Program-made: the position numbers and the translations under genes | Notes under the pieces: generated by a model | Seen by the model: the letters and a program-made list of their open reading frames with translations, nothing else | What the model was told of the DNA's origin: nothing | Database searches by the model: none | In this document: piece by piece, positions 59,486-64,000 of the stretch | Numbering within the stretch: position 1 is the first letter of the stretch | Layout of the letters: each line of letters opens with the position of its first letter | From: Spirometra erinaceieuropaei | Lineage: Eukaryota > Platyhelminthes > Cestoda > Diphyllobothriidea > Diphyllobothriidae | Reading direction: 5' to 3' | Length of the DNA stretch: 64,000 nt | Assembly: GCA_902702965.1 (NCBI GenBank) | Contig: CACRXP010000415.1 | Coordinates: forward strand, 322,666-386,665

Positions 59486-60774
59486 CGCTTCCCATTCCTG
59501 GCTACCAACTTCGGTCTAGCCGATCAACCTATTTTAGTGAACTATGTAATTTCATACTCATAAGTGACATGGAATGCAAACCTTCAGATTTGTCCTTCTT
59601 TCTTCCTCTTTTTCATATTTATTTGTATTTAATTACGAGTCAGGAATGGGCGGTTGTAATTCTAATGGCTTGGCCAAGCAAGGAAAATTCGCATGGACGA
59701 CGGATGTGAGCCAATTTATGGTAACAGAGGAGAGAGAGGACGGAAAATGTCAGTAGAATTTCGGGTTTATTCTGGCATGCTCTGGTGCATGTTTGTGTTT
59801 CAAGAACTTGCTGGTGGTATAAAGGTAGATAAAAATCCGAAATATTATTGTTTATACACACCCGTATTATCTGTCGTTTCACTCCTTTGATGCTTACAAC
59901 AGCATCAGGTGTTGGGCCTTACATCTTATTAAACAATGTTTGTTCACTTATATGCATTATTTATTTGATGCCAGTCTGTTTGACCATTTCTTAAGGAAAA
60001 CTTTCCTATTTCGGTTATTGCACTTGTATTTGACTGAGCGCCAAACTAAAATTACTGTTCTTAACGTTTTTTGGCGATGTTGTCATAACTATTATTTCGT
60101 GTTTGTCTACTATTGTCATTTAAATTAATTGATTTCGTAACGCATTCGTTTGATATGACGTTCAAATAACGGGTTCGTTAGAAAATGATATGCGTCCCTA
60201 GAGGACATTTCAATGCTTGGTCATGTTGTCCTTTGTAATTTTTTTCGATTCCAACAAAACACCATTTAGCACCGGAATGGTGTGTCTATAGATATATTTG
60301 TGCCGGAATTTACGTATATTTAAGTGAATTAGGCAAACACATAGACGAATTAGTCCTTAATATGCACTCATTAATTTATCGACTAACGCCTAACTATTCA
60401 AATGCATATGAATAAACGATATTTTAGCGGGACTGTTGCGTTTCATAGACATAAAACGCAATTCTAATGAAAACGACAATCCGCGCCTTTGTTCTTGCTT
60501 GGATTAGATGGACGTTGCCAAACTCGAATTCCTAGATATTTATGTGGGTATCGTTGCTGAAATTTAACCACAAACCGACGCACGTTTTGTCCAAGTTTAC
60601 TGTGCCGCTTGCTTTTATAAGCCTAAGTGGCTAATTGACGTAAGTTTCTCGTTCACTGCAGTGGGAATCATTAGTCATAATAACCTACAATACACCAATT
60701 TTATAATGTGTTTGCCTTCAGAAAGTTACAAGTGCACGTCTCATTCCCATTTTTAACTGTAAAGATGAGTATAA
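59486..60774. other. No recognisable feature
   Basis: AT-rich spacer; overlapping short frames at 59574-60128 are not conserved elsewhere in the window. Confidence 0.35.
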
Positions 60775-61400
60775 TTCAGTTTTAAATTTTTTTTTAATTC
60801 CCGAATAATTTTGAACCCGACCTGCTTTTACACTTGCATTTTGGGTTTCCAAACTACAAACCATATATGTTTTGCATACAGAAAACCATAGATTTATCTA
60901 TGGCATTAAGCGTGGACCATAAAGCGTTCATATAATTTAGCAGTGGACATGTTGTTAACTTTACAGACGACATTGGTAGACGCAGAGATATGATGTTTTA
61001 AGAACGGCCATTTAACAGTATTTAATAATCTCGCGATCGTGGACTTCCTGAAACCGAAATGTGCGCTTATTTCGAGTATAAAATTGGAAAAAATCGTGCT
61101 TTCCTATTAAATAAGCAAAAGAACGAATATTGCTATGCATATTTTCTGTGAAATATAATTAAATATTCAAGGTCATCACAAAGCAATTCGACGATAGCAT
61201 GCTAGTTTAGTAGACCTAAATATACTTTTTTCTGGCATGCATACAGAAATAATTACGTTCGAAAGCCGACGCCCAGAATCATTATAGAACTGTGATGCAG
61301 GATTATACGTTTACAGACCATCTTATTAAATCTTTTCGAAACAAGAACGCATCTTGAAATATTGAACTACATTTCATGGGTTAGTGCACCTACTGTTTAA
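60775..61400 (+). repeat. Second copy of the 55 kb element, one inverted end kept
   Basis: Matches 55185-55810 over about 620 bp at roughly 70% by eye, including ACCCGACCTGCT, GGTTTC, GAACGGCCATTTAAC and the right terminal repeat (AACAAGAACGCAT ... CATTTCATGGGTTAG). The left terminal repeat was not found. Confidence 0.65.
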
Positions 61401-61407
61401 GTAACTT

Positions 61408-61525
61408 GAGAGGGTGGCATCCCAAGAAGAATAATTACAAGTTAGTAGATAATAAGGAAAAATATAGAATTTTATTACTGAATTTTGAATGTCGCCTTAC
61501 CCTGTCATCGTCAGACCTGCGTAAA
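61408..61525 (-). mobile_element. PLE 3' end scrap
   Basis: GGTGGCATCCCAAGAA, then ATTTTGAATGTCGCCTTACC and TCATCGTCAGACC: the complement of a PLE end of the 42 kb group, including CTGACGA and the AATTC part of its hammerhead (GAA now CAA). Confidence 0.55.
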
Positions 61526-64000
61526 TAGCTAAAAACATTCGTAATTGCAAAACCACAAACAACAATAACCCTTTGGCGATGTCCTCAGTAAGCGTATGTC
61601 ATATACGTTATTAGGGATCATTTTTTTCTCCTTTCTTTACATTATGTCGATTAATTTATGACTCTTCTGAATTCGCGACTTCACGGATTTTCTGCTGTTT
61701 GTGCTAGAAAGAGGCGCTAACGATAGTGATTCTCTTCCATGCAAAAGCACGGCCCGTCATGCGAACACTGAAAGCCAAGCGCGCTATTGATATGTGTATA
61801 CATATGCATAAAAAAATTCGAAATAAGTGCTTAGGCTTTAAATTGCACTGGATTTCAAAAAAAGGCATACAATTTTTCACATTTGCAAAACGATGTCTGC
61901 TTAATCATGACCAAATGCCTTTGTGAGTGAACCATATGATCGCATCTTAACCGCAAACCATCTTATTCGGACATTTAATAAGTTCAAAAAAATGGCTTTG
62001 TTTTCTAATATAATATGTCCTTTTGCAGAGAGCTGTAAGTCTTTTTGAATGAAGTGCGCGCCATTTCTTGTACAGCTCATGCGGTTTTCGTTCTGTGTCT
62101 GGGCGGCGCTGTAAAACAAGACTTTGCATTATAAAACATGTTTTCCTTTATGGAGCTGTCGTCCAGAAATGGCCACTTTCAACAGTATCCTTTAAGGCTT
62201 TAATATTTAATCTCGCTAGTCTCCCTAACTCGATGACGCGGGGATTGCCCCATGTGAGTTGTATACAAGTCCTTGCTGCGAGCTTAGAAATGGCAGTGGC
62301 ATCTTCACACTTGCTGTTCGTCCAATGGCATCCGCGTTGATCTGCATAATACAGATTAATTTTTCTCTTCTCTCGCTGCATCGATCTTTCTGGCGATATT
62401 TTGCCGACATTTCAGATGGTTGCAATTTGCGTCACTAACGTGCTTTGCAAATTTCCTGTTACTCTGTATCACAAAACTTCCTGGAAAATATCGTCCATTT
62501 TTCGATTTGAGTTCATATATGGCTCCTAACGTTACCAGTATTAGTGAGCCAACTATTTGCTGGCCATGTTGCAGTTAACACAATTTCGTTTTGTCTTTTA
62601 TTTGTATTGCAGGTAATTTGCGGACCTTATGCTTTTTGCGATTCACATTATATTTTTTTTATTTTTTTAAAGAAATCACGTTCCTCGCATGCAGCTCAAC
62701 TCAAAACGTCTATTTTTGCCGGTTCCTTAATATTGGCATCCTCGGTTATCATTTCCGAAAAAGACAGGGATACCACACTCGAACTGTTGATTCCTGCAGT
62801 GGTCATCATGTATGGTTTTTTATTCTTTTTCTCATTCTTCAAAGAAGTAGCTACTGTTTAGTGTATTAACCGAGCACATGAATGGAACAACCTTAAAATC
62901 TCATCTTCAAGTAATGGGTTAACGAAGATTAGCATCGCAATAGTCGAATTTTTTTATTTTCAAATCAGAATGCCCGATCAATTTAGTTTTCCTGATGAAA
63001 GGATTATACCGCGCAATATCTGTTAATTATACGAAAATTTACTAACGTCCTTGTGTATTAACAGAAAAACGGCAGCATACGTGGCATGTGCTTAGTGATT
63101 TATTTGTTAGAGACAGGCATTATCGCAATGCTTGAACTGATCTTTTAGAAATCAGGAAGTCTGAATGGCGTACTAGCCAAATTATGTCTTCATGAACGAG
63201 TAGCAATTAACCATGGAAAAACCGCAGGATACGAGTCGGATATGTACAGTTAAGGAAATGCAAAAATAAAAAGACAAAAAACGTTAAAGTGCCGTATTGT
63301 GGAGTAAACCTTAATTCGCGGGAATTGGTTATTATCTTCCTAGAAAAGTTGATTTTTCCAAAAGTCGTCAATTCCTTTGTACGGTATTGGAACGGGTCAA
63401 AAAGGAAGCACTTGAAATGTCATCGTAGCTGTACAAGATCACAGTGTCTTCTGTTTCGTCTTTCGGACAACTGAAATTAATAGCCCATTTTGATAAAAAT
63501 ACTTCCCACATAAGGGTATGTTTCGTAAAAACGCCTGTATTTGAATGACCTTCATTTCCCGTCTGTGAAAATCATGCTTATATAACGGCCCCACATATAA
63601 ACGATATTTCTCACGTGTGTTTTAAATTATTTGCATGCTTTGCATATTACCGCATGCTTTTTGATACCCCTCGATCTCTTTCAGGAGTGTGTCTACTAAA
63701 ATGCAGATCCACAAAGATAAATTAGCATTTTCGATAATATTTGCGTTCAGAAACAATAAACAATACGCCGTTTATAATGCAATAGGCATAAGGAATTGCG
63801 TAAAGCTGTTATTTGCTCATCAAAACATGTTTGAACAAAGGAATATATTTTTCACGGCGTCACATTTGTTCTGATGCTCATATAGAATATTAATCATGTG
63901 ATGCAAGAGAAAGTCAATGCTGTCGCGGAGGCCTCAGATGCAAGAACGTCCAGTGTACGCAGTAAATTTTGTCTCCATGGTGTCACCCCCTTCCAACGTT
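61526..64000. other. No supported gene to the window end
   Basis: The hydrophobic frame at 62544-62861 (105 codons) has several possible membrane stretches, but it lies in T-rich DNA where these arise by chance. Nothing else was recognised. Confidence 0.35.

Noticed and set aside
62544..62861. A small membrane protein
   Set aside because: Hydrophobicity follows from T-rich DNA; no supporting splice or conservation signal.

Overview
The window looks like repeat-rich, AT-leaning nuclear DNA of an invertebrate animal with very few genes. A flatworm, probably a tapeworm, is my best guess. It rests on the mix of Penelope-like retroelements (PLEs), a CR1-like LINE and a tRNA-headed, hammerhead-bearing short repeat like those of schistosomes, and on spliced exons with pyrimidine-rich acceptors. 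Nothing bacterial or viral was seen. Most open reading frames are chance or shadows of repeats.

Layout. 1-6988 is the left copy of a segmental duplication whose right copy is 29944-37187; both start inside a minus-strand PLE and are otherwise non-coding. 8281-8873 (plus) and 25629-26221 (minus) are paired last exons of an unrecognised gene family. Each is exactly 593 nt behind a splice acceptor, and the proteins are about 69% identical. 9395-12700 holds two dead PLEs. 15466-16733 holds hammerhead repeats. 18855-19196 is a weak galectin-like reading frame. 27640-28890 is a CR1-like LINE lacking its reverse transcriptase. 37.8-45.7 kb is a dense nest of PLEs, hammerhead repeats and (TA)n tracts. 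47.2-53.2 kb holds PLE scraps, a possible exon and a second PLE/(TA)n/hammerhead cluster. 54.5-56.1 kb is an element with terminal inverted repeats between direct repeats that contain a TATA box and a hairpin. 59.2-59.5 kb is a degenerate telomere-like tract. The rest is featureless.

The most striking content is RNA-based. A repeat of about 307 bp has a tRNA-like Pol III head (boxes A and B) followed by a type I hammerhead with a tiny self-complementary stem III. It occurs as tandem multimers, including a trimer at 44.8-45.7 kb with predicted cut sites 307 and 308 nt apart. This is the arrangement of animal retrozymes and resembles schistosome SM-alpha. The PLEs carry their own hammerhead-like motifs at their 3' ends, with a shared plan of GAA, then a 4-nt palindrome, then C. 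Three PLE insertions have a 3'-terminal segment duplicated in inverted orientation with tails outward, and PLEs and hammerhead repeats repeatedly meet at (TA)n tracts. My inference is that the PLE machinery mobilised the hammerhead repeats.
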